This document shows, one piece after another, positions 45,881 to 55,600 of a stretch of DNA of 64,000 nt. The notes beneath the pieces were generated by a model, which saw only the letters and a list, made by a program, of their open reading frames with translations, was not told the DNA's origin and ran no database searches. The DNA lies in NCBI GenBank assembly GCA_022821985.1, contig JAJECP010000004.1, positions 1 to 64,000 on the forward strand, written 5' to 3'. The DNA comes from Acidimicrobiia bacterium. Its GTDB lineage: Bacteria; Actinomycetota; Acidimicrobiia; Acidimicrobiales; Poriferisodalaceae. The position numbers and the translations under genes were made by a program. Every line of letters begins with the position of its first letter. The first letter of the stretch is position 1.

Positions 45881-46207
45881 GTGACAGACGGCAACACCCA
45901 TGAAGCGCTGCCCGACGGCACGAAGCTGCAGATCCGGCTGCCGCCGGAACTCGAAGCAGGTGTCTGGTCGAACTTTGCCGTGGTACGCCACTCGCCCTAC
46001 GAGTTCACCCTCGACTTCATCCGGCTGGACTTCAGCGGCAAGCAGTCGCCCCGGCGGGGCGTCGTCGTGCAGCGGGTCAACATGTCGCCGCAGTTCGTCG
46101 AGCAGCTCATCAACGCGCTCACCGACAACATGTCCAAGTTCGCCTCGAACCTTGCGCCGTCCAGCCTCGAATCCTTAGGCGAGTCCGGCGACGACGCCGA
46201 GGGGTAA
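45881..46207 (+). CDS. DUF3467-like small protein
   Basis: A 108-residue soluble protein of the DUF3467 type, recognised from WSNFAVVRHSPYEFTLDFIR, LDFSGKQSPRRGVVVQRVNM and SPQFVEQLINALTDNM. The family is small and beta-rich with no assigned reaction. It has a leaderless GTG start. It converges on the cold-shock gene, with stops only a few nucleotides apart and a small inverted repeat (AAGC...GCTT, 46206-46225) over both stops. Confidence 0.72.
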   Translation: MTDGNTHEALPDGTKLQIRLPPELEAGVWSNFAVVRHSPYEFTLDFIRLDFSGKQSPRRGVVVQRVNMSPQFVEQLINALTDNMSKFASNLAPSSLESLGESGDDAEG

Positions 46208-46213
46208 GCGGCC

Positions 46214-46411
46214 CTAGAGGGGCTTGACGTTCTGAGCTTCGTCGCCCTTGCGGCCTGGTCCGATATCGAACTCGACCTCCTGCCCTGCATCCAACGTCCG
46301 GTAGTTCTCGCCGACGATGTTGGAGAAGTGGACGAAGACGTCATCGGCGCCTTCACGGGAGATAAAGCCGAAGCCCTTCTCGTTGTTGAAGAACTTGACT
46401 GTTCCGCGCAT
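46214..46411 (-). CDS. Cold-shock domain protein
   Basis: A 65-residue CspA-family protein, full length. RNP1 is K-G-F-G-F-I and RNP2 is V-F-V-H-F, the single-strand nucleic-acid binding motifs. It starts [20 protein letters not shown] and ends [10 protein letters not shown]. It acts as an RNA chaperone. The start is chosen at 46411 because the Csp fold begins there and GAGAGG sits 9 nt upstream; the longer open frame is a shadow. Confidence 0.93.
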   Translation of the reverse strand: MRGTVKFFNNEKGFGFISREGADDVFVHFSNIVGENYRTLDAGQEVEFDIGPGRKGDEAQNVKPL

Positions 46412-46481
46412 GTTGTGCCTCTCGAAGCTCGGCCTGGCCGGCCCGGCCAAGGGCCGCAAGGGTACGGCGGGAAGGCTGCGA

Positions 46482-47465
46482 TCAGGCCCGCGCGTGCGCG
46501 CCGGGCACAAATTCGGCCAAGAACTTGAGCGTGGCCTCGACAAATATGTCGTTGCGGTCACCGGCCACCATGTGCGCCGCGCCGCCCACATTGGCGTAGT
46601 GCGCATGCGGCACCGTCTCGAGGAACGACTGGGCGCCTTCCTCTGACAGCACATCGCTCATGCCGCCCCGCACCAGCAGGGTCGGCAGCGTCAGCTGCTC
46701 GGCGGCGGCCTGCTGGCGGGGGATGCGCTCGGCGAAGCTGCGAGGCCGGTGCATGAAGGCGGGATCCCAGTGCCAGCGGTAGCGGCCGTCGGGCCAGAGA
46801 CGGACATTCTTGGCGAGCCCGTCCAGATTCCTGGGCCGCTTGCGATGCGGCTGGTAGTTCGCAATGGCTTCGGCCACCTCGTCGAGCGATGCGAACCCAT
46901 CGGCGCCCTGGGCCATGAAGTCTCGGATCTTGCGCACGCCGGCAGCTTCGATCTGCGGCGCCGTGTCCACGAGCACGAGCGCAAGTGCGTCCACCGCACC
47001 CTCGCCGACTGCGGTCAGCGAGGTTCCCCCGCCCATCGATGCGCCGACGAGTACCGGCCGCTCGCCGAAGTGCTCCACGATCGCCACCAGGTCGGCCACC
47101 GATGCCTCGGTGGTGTAGTCGCCGTCGGGCGCCCAGTCCGAGTCGCCATGACCCCGGGCGTCGAGGCACACGGCCCGGTAGCCGCCGTCGGCGAGGGCTT
47201 GGCCCGCTCCCTTCCAGGCATGGCGGGTCTGGCCACCGCCGTGCTGCAGCAGCACCAGCGGACCATCGTCGCCGTAGGTGTCGGCGGCGACGATCACGCC
47301 TCCCGACGCCTCGATCATCAGGTCGGGGATGAGCGTGTCGGTGATGCGCTCGCCGTGCTCGGAGGGGTGCGAATAGACATCGGCGCCGGCCGGCTCGGAG
47401 GGCACGAAGTCAGGCGCGTCGGCGTCTGCGGGATCGAACAGCGGCTTGCGCTGGTCATCAGTCAT
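46482..47465 (-). CDS. Alpha/beta hydrolase
   Basis: A 327-residue alpha/beta-hydrolase. The oxyanion segment is [17 protein letters not shown], the nucleophile elbow is V-G-A-S-M-G-G-G-T (G-x-S-x-G), and the catalytic His is in [15 protein letters not shown] near the C-terminus; the acid is probably in [11 protein letters not shown]. It is related to esterase and epoxide-hydrolase-like enzymes of diverse specificity. There is no signal peptide. It follows the GrdB-like selenoprotein gene by 72 nt on the same strand with an AAAGG ribosome site, so they may be co-transcribed and functionally linked. Confidence 0.85.
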   Translation of the reverse strand: MTDDQRKPLFDPADADAPDFVPSEPAGADVYSHPSEHGERITDTLIPDLMIEASGGVIVAADTYGDDGPLVLLQHGGGQTRHAWKGAGQALADGGYRAVCLDARGHGDSDWAPDGDYTTEASVADLVAIVEHFGERPVLVGASMGGGTSLTAVGEGAVDALALVLVDTAPQIEAAGVRKIRDFMAQGADGFASLDEVAEAIANYQPHRKRPRNLDGLAKNVRLWPDGRYRWHWDPAFMHRPRSFAERIPRQQAAAEQLTLPTLLVRGGMSDVLSEEGAQSFLETVPHAHYANVGGAAHMVAGDRNDIFVEATLKFLAEFVPGAHARA

Positions 47466-47537
47466 GTGCGGCCTTTCGTTCGCTCGGGCGCCACGCGCGG
47501 CATCGCCGGCCGGCCCTGCCGCCGGTGCCCGGGCTGT

Positions 47538-48488
47538 TCAGCTGTTCCGGGCGCGGCCGTCGGCTTTCGCGGCCGCCTGATCGCGCCGGCGCTCCTCGCC
47601 GGCTGCGGCGAGAGCAGCACGATTCGAGTCGTCGACGCGCATGAAATGATCACGCCAGCCGTCGTTGTCCCCCGCGTCCCACACGAACGGCGTCTGCACC
47701 GTCGTACGCGGCATCCAAGCGTGCTCGAGCAGGTCCAGGGCCGTGCCCACAATGGCGCTCTGCATGGCCGCATCTCCGGGCTTGCCAGTCGGGTTCCCCA
47801 AGGGGAAGTCGGTGAACACGAAGCGAGCAACGCCGCATTCCTCGACGATGTCGCGGGCGCTGCCGGCCACCACGGTGGGAATGCCGGCTTCTTCCAGATG
47901 TCGAGCGATCAGACCGATCGTCTGGTGGCAGACCGGTCAGAGCGGTACCAGGAAGGCGACGTCCACGCCGTCTTCGCGCATCCACTCCTCGATGCGGGGC
48001 GAATCGTTGCGCTGGGTACGGCGGTGGCTGTAGTCGGTGGGGATCCCGTAGAAGCGTTCAGACAGGGCACCGATGCGTCCCTCGGCCTCGAACTCGCGCA
48101 GCCGGTTGATGGGCAGGTAGGTGTCGAGATCGTCGGTGTGGGTGTTGTCCTTGTCCCAGAAGAGATCGCTGTTGTACAGGCCGTCGAGGGCGTCGTCGCA
48201 GCGGGCGGCGTAGGGCTGCTTGGGTCGGGCCACCGGCACGCCGGCAGGCTCGCGGCCCTTCTCGAAGAACGACGTGGTCACGAGGCCGACGGTGCACTCC
48301 GACAGCGGCTTCGGCAGCGGAGCGAACGCCACGTCGTGGCTGTACGCCCATTGGTACGGCTGCGGGTAGCCGTGCGCTGCGTAGTACTCGCGCGACTTGT
48401 CGATGTAGCTGAGGTACGACCGGTGCGCTCGCCGCCCATCCGGCTTGCGTCCGTTCGTCGTCCGCTGGGGCCGTTCTGTCAACGCCAT
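47538..48488 (-). CDS. GrdB-like selenoprotein (in-frame TGA = selenocysteine, U-P-V-C)
   Basis: A single 316-residue reading frame if the TGA at 47937-47939 is read as Sec184. The local sequence is D-V-A-F-L-V-P-L-U-P-V-C-H-Q-T-I-G-L-I, giving a U-x-x-C redox pair with Cys187. The N-terminal part has YLSYIDKSREYYAAHGYPQP, CTVGLVTTSFFEKGREP and LPINRLREFEAEGRIGALSE. The part after the TGA has ARHLEEAGIPTVVAGSARDI and FTDFPLGNPTGKPGDA. All of this fits the selenoprotein B family of glycine/sarcosine/betaine reductases and its Cys-containing relatives. Annotating it as two genes (47937-48488 and 47538-47873) would be wrong. AGGAG precedes the ATG. A clear hairpin follows the TGA. An alpha/beta hydrolase is next in line. 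Confidence 0.87.
47914..47936 (-). promoter_or_regulatory. Possible SECIS hairpin after the GrdB-like TGA
   Basis: Immediately after the TGA, GTCTG (47933-47929) pairs perfectly with CAGAC (47924-47920) around a CCAC tetraloop. CCG (47936-47934) can pair with CGG (47916-47914) across a GAT bulge. Its position directly after the Sec codon and its compact size suit a bacterial SECIS. Coding constraint overlaps it, so conservation of pairing would need to be tested. Confidence 0.45.
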
Positions 48489-48558
48489 CGTGTCTCCTGT
48501 GCTGGTCGCGCCCCATGACTGTACGCGCCCCGCCCCGCCGGTTGCCGGGTGTCGCTCT

Positions 48559-48564
48559 TAGCCT
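48559..48564 (+). promoter_or_regulatory. -10 box (TAGCCT) for the globin gene
   Basis: TAGCCT ends 7 nt before the GTG at 48572, a leaderless arrangement. Confidence 0.5.
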
Positions 48565-48571
48565 GAGCGCT

Positions 48572-49075
48572 GTGAACGACGCCAACGCCTCCGGAGCGGA
48601 TCAAGCCGCATCATCCGGTGACAGCACCGCTTGGGGCGCCGGTGGCTTGACGCTGGGCGGCAGCCTGGCCGAGGCCGTCGAGCAGCCGCCAACGGTGTTC
48701 GCCGCAGTCGGTGGGCAGCAGTTCTTCGACGATCTGGTGGATCGCTTCTACGATGCAGTCGAGCAGGACGAGCTGCTCCGGCCGATGTATCCCGCCGACA
48801 TGGGGCCCTCCCGGCAGCGTTTGGCGGGCTTTCTGGCCCAGTACTGGGGCGGGCCTGCCGACTACAGCGCCGAGCGCGGCCACCCGCGACTGCGTATGCG
48901 GCACATGCCTTTCACCATCGGGCCGGCCGAACGCAATGCCTGGATGCGGCACATGGTTGCCTCGCTCGAAGCGGCTCGCCTGCCGGACGGTTCACCGCTC
49001 GACCCCGACATCGCTCAGGCCATGTTCGCCCACTTCGACAACGCCGCCACCCACCTCATCAACCAACCCAGCTAG
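48572..49075 (+). CDS. Truncated haemoglobin (GlbO/group 2 type)
   Basis: About 167 residues from a leaderless GTG at 48572. The globin core is FAAVGGQQFFDDLVDRFYDA (helices A-B), MYPADMGPSRQRLAGFLAQY (C-E) and LRMRHMPFTIGPAERNAWMR with the proximal His (F8). The Gly-Gly before the E helix (QYWGGPADYS) fits truncated globins. About 45 disordered residues precede it. The role is oxygen or NO chemistry. It is divergent from the selenoprotein gene. A SCO6745-like gene follows 18 nt later. Confidence 0.87.
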   Translation: MNDANASGADQAASSGDSTAWGAGGLTLGGSLAEAVEQPPTVFAAVGGQQFFDDLVDRFYDAVEQDELLRPMYPADMGPSRQRLAGFLAQYWGGPADYSAERGHPRLRMRHMPFTIGPAERNAWMRHMVASLEAARLPDGSPLDPDIAQAMFAHFDNAATHLINQPS

Positions 49076-49093
49076 CGGGACGGGGAGACAGTC

Positions 49094-49954
49094 ATGCGAC
49101 GGGCGCGCCAGCTGTGGGAGTGCGTGGAGCGGTATCACCAGCTCTGCTACTGGGCGCCGGAGGTCCGAGAGACCGGCGCGGCAGCGGGGTTGAAGGGCTT
49201 CTGGATGAATTACTTCGCGACCCGCTCGGCGCCGTTGGGACCCGTGCCGGCGAGCGTTGTGGAATCGCTGTTCTTCTACTACGCACCAGCGCGTGTGCGG
49301 CGGGCGATCCCCGATGCCTGGACGTTCTCGGCTCCGGAGGACGTGCTGGCAGCGCGCTACGAGGGCATGGACGCCGCGTTGAGGCGCGAGCTGGACGAGT
49401 CGGTCGGCAGCGATTCGATTCGCCGCAGCACCGAGACCGTGCGGGCTGCTTGCGATGCGGCCGACCCTGTCGGGCGGGTGCTGTTCGCAGGGTGGGCATC
49501 GCTGCACTGGCCTGACGAGCCGCACCTTGCGCTGTGGCACGGATGCACTCTGTTGCGGGAATACCGCAGCGGATGCCACCTGATCGCTCTAGCAGCGGCC
49601 GGTCTGGACGGCTGCGAGTCCGTGGTCTCCCAGGTCGCCGTCGACGAGGCACCCCGTGAGTGGATTCAAGAAGAAGCCGGCTGGACCGAGACAGAGGCAG
49701 CAGACGCCTACGAGCGCCTCCGCAGCCGCGGCTGGGTGGATGCCGACGGGCAGGCCACTGCTGCAGGCTCCACCGGGCGTGCCGAGGTCGAAGCCATGAC
49801 CGACCGGCTCGACGGCGTCCACTGGGCAGCGATCGGCGACGATGCTGCCGATGCCCTGCTGGCAGACATGGCGCCAATCAACGCCGTGCTGCCGAAGGAC
49901 GACCAGATCGACTGGCGAGAGCTCTACCCCGCCAACGACGGCGCGGGGGGGTGA
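49094..49954 (+). CDS. SCO6745-family helix-turn-helix-like protein
   Basis: A 286-residue protein of a family common in actinobacteria and of unknown function. ARQLWECVERYHQLCYWAPE opens the fold, and GLKGFWMNYFATRSAPLGPV and FYYAPARVRRAIPDAW are the conserved core. The second half (TETEAADAYERLRSRGWVDA) looks like a winged helix. Names in databases describe it as a regulator, but no DNA target is known. GGGGAG lies just upstream. It follows the truncated globin and precedes the SRPBCC gene on the same strand. Confidence 0.72.
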   Translation: MRRARQLWECVERYHQLCYWAPEVRETGAAAGLKGFWMNYFATRSAPLGPVPASVVESLFFYYAPARVRRAIPDAWTFSAPEDVLAARYEGMDAALRRELDESVGSDSIRRSTETVRAACDAADPVGRVLFAGWASLHWPDEPHLALWHGCTLLREYRSGCHLIALAAAGLDGCESVVSQVAVDEAPREWIQEEAGWTETEAADAYERLRSRGWVDADGQATAAGSTGRAEVEAMTDRLDGVHWAAIGDDAADALLADMAPINAVLPKDDQIDWRELYPANDGAGG

Positions 49955-49976
49955 GGCATCTGCAAGGCTGCGGCCC

Positions 49977-50477
49977 ATGAGTGAGCAGCTTCCCGGGCAC
50001 GTTGACGACCCGGTGATGTCCCATAGCGAGTCGATCGACATAGATGCCCCGCCGCAGAAGGTGTGGGAGATGGTGACGGCGCTGGACCGCTACGGCGAGT
50101 GGAGCAACGAGAACACCGGCGGGTACTGGCGCAAGGGACCCGATGGCGTGCCCGGCACCGGGCAGGTCGGCGACATGTTCGTCGGCATCAACCGGCTCGA
50201 CGGCGAGGAGTGGAAGGCGCCGGTCGAGATCATCCGCCGAGTCGAGAACGAGGATTTCGCCTTCGTGACCGGCGGCCTCGAATACAACATCGTCCTGTGG
50301 CGCTACCAGCTAGCGCCCAAGGGTGCGGGCACCACACTGACCGAGACCTGGACGCTCCGCAAGCTCTCGCCGCGCATGGTCGAGTTCGGGCAGAAAGAAC
50401 TCGACTACCGGGCCGGCAACGCCCGCGCGGGCATCCGCGCCACGCTCGCAGCGATGAAGGCGGCCGCAGAGGCTTGA
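49977..50477 (+). CDS. SRPBCC (polyketide-cyclase/START-like) protein
   Basis: A 166-residue SRPBCC fold protein from the ATG at 49977; the open frame to 49842 is a shadow. ESIDIDAPPQKVWEMVTALD is the typical first strand and helix, and EWSNENTGGYWRKGPDG and TTLTETWTLRKLSPRMVEFG complete the hydrophobic pocket. Members bind lipids or aromatic polyketide-like ligands, or act as cyclases. It converges on the EthD-domain gene. Confidence 0.8.
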   Translation: MSEQLPGHVDDPVMSHSESIDIDAPPQKVWEMVTALDRYGEWSNENTGGYWRKGPDGVPGTGQVGDMFVGINRLDGEEWKAPVEIIRRVENEDFAFVTGGLEYNIVLWRYQLAPKGAGTTLTETWTLRKLSPRMVEFGQKELDYRAGNARAGIRATLAAMKAAAEA

Positions 50478-50496
50478 CGCCCCGGGAGGCAGCCGA

Positions 50497-51231
50497 TCAG
50501 CCAGGAATGCCGATCATCTGCGCGGTTGCGTGCATGTTCACCAGGCGGTCGAAGTCGACGAATTCGCTGAAGCCGTCTTCGGTGATGGTCGCCCGGTAGT
50601 CGTCCCAGCCCTGCGGATTGCGGAAGTACAGCTCGGCCATGCCCAGGTAGGACTCGTTCGCGGGGTCCTGGCTGTGGTTCACCACGTAGCGCAGGCCGCC
50701 GATCTCGCCCATGACGCCTCGCACGTTGGGCGCATGCGCTTCCAGCCAATGGCGGAACGCCTCGTCGTAGTCGATCCCGTCCCGGGCGGGCACCAGGAAC
50801 GACACCTTGAAGAAGCCCGACCGCGTCGCCGGGAACGGCTCGTTGAGGGTGTTCGGCACGACGGGCAGCTCGCCGTCGATCACCACGTACTCGGTGGTTG
50901 CCCACCCCACGTACGGCTCGGCCTTCTGCTGGAACGTGTCCCGGGGCACCGTGCCGTGCGGCTCGGGCGGGTTCGGGATCGCCCGGTCGAACCAGAGCTG
51001 CGCCATGCCATCCCAAGGCACGACCTTGCCGGGCCGCTGATCGAACAGCGTCGCTATGTACTTCGTGGCGTGAACCTTGCCGTCGGCGGCGGCGCGCTCC
51101 TGGCCGGCGATCACGTCGGGCATGTGATTCTTGAACCAGTTCGCGACCAGCTCGTCGCGAGTGGCTTCCGGCCGACGCTTGATGAGGAAGATCATCTTGG
51201 CGCCGGGTGTTGTTGCGATGGCCGATGACAT
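50497..51231 (-). CDS. EthD-domain protein (two ferredoxin-like halves)
   Basis: About 244 residues from the ATG at 51231, preceded by a strong AGGAGG; the frame to 51336 is not coding. The first half starts KMIFLIKRRPEATRDELVAN with WFKNHMPDVI, the second SGFFKVSFLVPARDGIDYDE with HWLEAHAPNV; both are EthD/dimeric alpha-beta barrel segments. Family members include a protein needed for ethyl tert-butyl ether degradation and various dimeric oxygenases. The duplication within one chain replaces the usual homodimer. The catalytic role is unknown. Confidence 0.75.
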   Translation of the reverse strand: MSSAIATTPGAKMIFLIKRRPEATRDELVANWFKNHMPDVIAGQERAAADGKVHATKYIATLFDQRPGKVVPWDGMAQLWFDRAIPNPPEPHGTVPRDTFQQKAEPYVGWATTEYVVIDGELPVVPNTLNEPFPATRSGFFKVSFLVPARDGIDYDEAFRHWLEAHAPNVRGVMGEIGGLRYVVNHSQDPANESYLGMAELYFRNPQGWDDYRATITEDGFSEFVDFDRLVNMHATAQMIGIPG

Positions 51232-51355
51232 CGGTGCCTCCTGGGCTGCGAACCTCGGGCGGGTCTCGCCCTGCCTGCCGCGATCCTGCCACTTGGCCCC
51301 GGGCCGCCGCAGCGCTGGGCTGCCGCGAGGCCGCAATCATCCGATCTGGCAACGC

Positions 51356-52528
51356 CTAGTCGGCCAGTTCCGTTGTGAGCGCCTTGGCGAGCAGTTCGTA
51401 GTCGTCGGGCTGGTTGTAGAGGTGGGCCGAGATGCGCAGGACGCGGTCGGGCGGCGCCGGCCAAGTGAACACCGGCACCTCGATGCGGTGGCGATCGCGC
51501 AGCGCCGCCATGAGCGGGTCGAAGATCGCCGAGCCCGCGTTGCCTGCCGGCGGCAGCGGAACGCTGGCAATGGCGCCGATCATGTCCGCTGGTGCCGGCG
51601 GCTCGATGCCGAGCGCCTCGATGAGCACGTCGCGACCGGTCAGGCAGAGTTCGCGGATTGCCGCCTTCACCCCCGGCCAGCCTTCGGGGTGCATGGCCTC
51701 GACTGCGGCCAGAGCATCGGCGATGGTCAGCCAGGCCGCCGGATCATGGGTGCCGGTCCAGTCGAACTGGGCATGCAGATGCCCCCCTTCCGACGGCCAG
51801 CCGCCGTTGTAGCCGTGGCTGATGACCGCATGGTGCACGCCGTCGCGCCGATCGGGCCGCACCCACAGGAACGCCGCTCCCTTGGCCGAGCACATCCACT
51901 TGTGGCAGTTGGCCGTGACGTACGAGGCGCCCAACGCCGTCACGTCGAAGTCGATCATGCCGGGGGCGTGTGCCGCATCAACGAGCACCCGCACATCGGG
52001 CTCCAGCCGCGCCACCAGCTCGTCCAACGGCATGACCAGGCCCGTCGCCGAAGTGACCGCGTCAACCAGCAGGATGCGCGTGCGGTCAGTGACCGCACTG
52101 AGAACGGCGTCGACCACCTCGCTGCGGTCGTCGAGGGGGAACGGCACTGCTGCGGTGGTGACCACTGCGCCGGCACGGGACGCCGACACGATGGCGGCAT
52201 TCGTGCAGGCGTTGTACTCGTGATCGGTCACCAGAATCTCATCGCCGGGCGCCAAGCTCGGCTCCAGCGAACGCAGCACCGAGTTCACACCCGCCGTGGC
52301 GTTCGTGACGAACACGAGTCCTGCGGGGTCGGCACCGACGAACTGCGCCACAGCCGACCGCGTGTCGTCTAGCCGTTCCTGGTACTCGCCCTCAAGGAAG
52401 AACCGGGTCGGGTTGGCCTCGATGTGGGCGCGGATGGCCTGCTGCGCGTCGAGCACGCCCGCAGGGGTTGCGCCGAACGAGCCGTGATTGAGATGCAGCA
52501 CTTCTGGGTCCAGCAGCCATGCAGTCAC
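51356..52528 (-). CDS. Class V aminotransferase/isopenicillin N epimerase-like
   Basis: About 390 residues from a leaderless GTG at 52528; the open frame to 52792 runs into the pyruvate carboxylase gene and is a shadow. VLHLNHGSFGATPAGVLDAQ is the family start. VFVTNATAGVNSVLRSL is the PLP phosphate loop, VDAAHAPGMIDFDVTALG the Asp-containing strand, and VTANCHKWMCSAKGAAFLWV holds the Schiff-base Lys. The fold suits cysteine desulfurase-like or isopenicillin N epimerase-like enzymes; without a SufU/IscU-type partner or penicillin genes nearby, the substrate is unknown. It is divergent from pyc. Confidence 0.83.
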   Translation of the reverse strand: MTAWLLDPEVLHLNHGSFGATPAGVLDAQQAIRAHIEANPTRFFLEGEYQERLDDTRSAVAQFVGADPAGLVFVTNATAGVNSVLRSLEPSLAPGDEILVTDHEYNACTNAAIVSASRAGAVVTTAAVPFPLDDRSEVVDAVLSAVTDRTRILLVDAVTSATGLVMPLDELVARLEPDVRVLVDAAHAPGMIDFDVTALGASYVTANCHKWMCSAKGAAFLWVRPDRRDGVHHAVISHGYNGGWPSEGGHLHAQFDWTGTHDPAAWLTIADALAAVEAMHPEGWPGVKAAIRELCLTGRDVLIEALGIEPPAPADMIGAIASVPLPPAGNAGSAIFDPLMAALRDRHRIEVPVFTWPAPPDRVLRISAHLYNQPDDYELLAKALTTELAD

Positions 52529-52535
52529 GCAGAGC

Positions 52536-52541
52536 ACGCTA
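52536..52541 (-). promoter_or_regulatory. -10 box (TAGCGT) for the class V aminotransferase
   Basis: On the minus strand TAGCGT lies 7 nt before the GTG at 52528, a leaderless arrangement. Confidence 0.5.
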
Positions 52542-52631
52542 CGGCAGCGGCTCGCCGCAGCGAAGTGATTAAGGACAGGAATCAGGCGCGAACATGTTGA
52601 CCGGACACGGGAGATGTCCACGGGAGATGTG

Positions 52632-55600
52632 ATGAAGAAGCTGCTGGTAGCGAACCGGGGAGAGATCGCCATCCGAGCCTTTCGCGCCGCGACCCAGCTC
52701 GGCATCCGGACTGTGGCGATCCTTCCCGTCGAGGAGGAACGCAGCGGCGCCCTGCATCGCATCAAGGCCGACGAGGCATACGTCATCGGCACCGAGGGCC
52801 GGCCGGTCCGGGCCTACCTCGACCACGAGGCCATCGTGGCCAAAGCGGTGGAAGTTGGCGCCGACGCCATCTACCCGGGTTACGGATTCCTGTCCGAGAG
52901 CCCAGATCTCGCCGATGCGTGCGCAGCGGCCGGCATCACCTTCGTGGGGCCCAGCGCCGGAGCGCTGCGCCTGACCGGCAACAAGATGCGAGCACGCGAG
53001 GCGGCCGAAGCCGCCGACCTGCCGGTGCTGCGACAATCACCGCCCGTCGACGACGACGCTGCCGAATCCGACATCACGAGCGCAGCGTCAGCGATCGGCT
53101 TCCCGCTGTTCGTGAAGGCCGCATCGGGCGGCGGCGGGCGCGGCATGCGCCGCGTGGAGCGCCCCGAGAACTTGACCGAGGCGGTCGAGGCCGCTCGCCG
53201 GGAAGCCCACAGCGCCTTCGGCGACGGCACCGTCTTCCTCGAAGAGGCGATGACCGACGTGCGCCACATCGAGGTGCAGGTGCTGGCCGACGCCGGCGGC
53301 AACGTCGTGCACCTCTACGAGCGGGACTGCTCGGTGCAGCGGCGCTTCCAGAAAGTGGTCGAGATGGCGCCCGCCCGCGACCTCGACCCAGCGGTGCGGC
53401 AGCAACTGCTCGCCGATGCCGTCCGCTTCGCGGAGGCCATCGGCTACGTCAACGCGGGCACGGTGGAGTTCTTGGTGGAGCCCAGCGGTCGGCACGTCTT
53501 CATCGAGATGAACCCTCGTATCCAGGTGGAGCACACGGTGACCGAAGAAGTCACCGACATCGACCTCGTCGAGTCGCAGCTGCGCGTCGCCGCCGGTGCC
53601 ACGCTCGACGATCTCGGGCTGTCCCAGGACCGCATCAGCGTGCGCGGATTCGCGATGCAGTGCCGGGTGACCGCCGAGAACCCCGCCAACGACTTCCGTC
53701 CCGACACCGGCCGCATCGTGGCCTACCGACCCGCCAGCGGCGCTGGCGTGCGTCTGGACGGCTGCGTGTACCAGGGCGTGGAGATCACCCCGCACTTCGA
53801 CTCGATGATCGAGAAGATCACCTGCCGTGGCCCCGATTTCGACACCGTGGTCCGGCGCATGCAGCGCACCCTGGCCGAGTACCGGGTGCGGGGCGTGTCG
53901 ACCAACCAGCCGTACCTCCAAGCGATCCTGGTTGATGCCCAGTTCCAATCCGAGCCCGTCACCACCACGTTCATCGACGACCGACCCGAGCTGACCGCCG
54001 CCTCTGTCGGCGCCGACCGGGCCACCAGGCTGCTGCGCTACCTGGCCGACGTGACCGTCCACCAACCCCACGGACCGGCTCCCACCCATGTCGATCCCGC
54101 CACCAAGCTCGCACCGACGCCGCGCACGCCGCCGGATGGGTCCAAGCAGCGGCTCGACGAACTCGGGCCTGCGGGCTTCGCAGCCGACCTGCGGGCGACG
54201 AGCACGGTGGCCGTCACCGACACCACACTGCGCGACGCCCACCAGTCGATCCTGGCCACGCGGCTGCGCACGATCGACCTGGTGGCCGGCGCTGGCCAGA
54301 TGGCCCACTTCATGCCGCAGCTGCTCAGCCTGGAGTGCTGGGGCGGCGCCACCTTCGACGTGGCGCTGCGGTTCCTGCACGAAGATCCGTGGGAACGGCT
54401 GCGGCGCATACGTGCGGCAGCACCCAACATCTGCACCCAGATGCTCCTCCGAGGGCGCAACACGGTGGGCTACTCGCCGTATCCCGACACGGTCGCCCAC
54501 GAGTTCGTGGCCGAGGCGGCCGCGTGCGGGATGGACATCTTCCGGGTGTTCGACGCGTTCAACTCCATCGACCAGATGCGGCCCGCCATAGAAGCCGTCA
54601 TCGGGGCCGGCGCCGTGGCAGAGGGCGCCATCTGCTACTCGGGCAACCTGACCAGTCCCGACGAGGACCTGTACACCCTCGACTACTACCTGAGCGTGGC
54701 CGAGCAGCTCGACGCCGCCGGAGTCCACATTCTGTGCATCAAGGACATGGCGGGGCTGCTGCGCCCGCCGGCCGCAGAGACGCTCGTGAGCGCGCTGCGG
54801 GATCGATTCGCTCAGCCAGTGCACCTGCACACCCACGACACCGGCGGCGGTCAGCTTGCTACCTACCTCGCAGCTGTCGACGCCGGCGTGGATGCCATCG
54901 ACGGTGCTGCCCCGCCCTTGTCGGGGATGACCTCCCAGCCGTCCATCGCCTCGATCGTGGCGATGACCGACGACACCGACCGGGCCACTGGGCTCAGCCT
55001 CGACGCGATCGGCGACTTGGAGCCCTACTGGGAAGCAGTGCGGCACGTGTACGCGCCATTCGAAGCCGGCCTGCCGTCGCCCACGGGCACCGTCTACCGC
55101 CACGAGATACCCGGCGGGCAGCTGTCGAACCTGCGGTCGCAGGCACGGGCGCTGGGCCTCGGGCACCGCTTCGAGGAAGTCGAGCGCCTGTATGCGGCGT
55201 GCAACGACCTGCTCGGCCGCCCCATCAAGGTCACACCGTCGTCGAAGGTTGTCGGCGACCTCGCCCTGCACCTCGTGGCCTCGGGCGTCTCGCCCGCCGA
55301 GCTGGCTGGCGACCCGGCCGGGGCCGATCTGCCCGACAGCGTCATCGGCTTCTTGCATGGCGAACTCGGCACCCCGCCGGGCGGCTTCCCCGAACCCTTC
55401 CGGACCCACGCCACCGAGGGCCGCGACTGGGCGCCCATGACCAAGGACCTCACCAACGACGACCTAGCCGGCTTGGCGGCCGATCGCGCCGCCACGCTGA
55501 ATCGGCTGCTGTTCCCCACGCCCTCGGCTGCCCAGGACGAGAACACCCACCGTTACGGCGACCTGTCGGTGCTGCCGTCGCTGCTGTTCTGGTACGGGCT

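Noticed and set aside
47538-48488. Pseudogene or frameshift explanation for the split GrdB-like gene
   Set aside because: No frame change is needed, only readthrough of a single TGA located in a U-x-x-C motif.
51356-52792. N-terminal extension of the class V aminotransferase
   Set aside because: It would overlap the pyruvate carboxylase start; the fold begins at the leaderless GTG.
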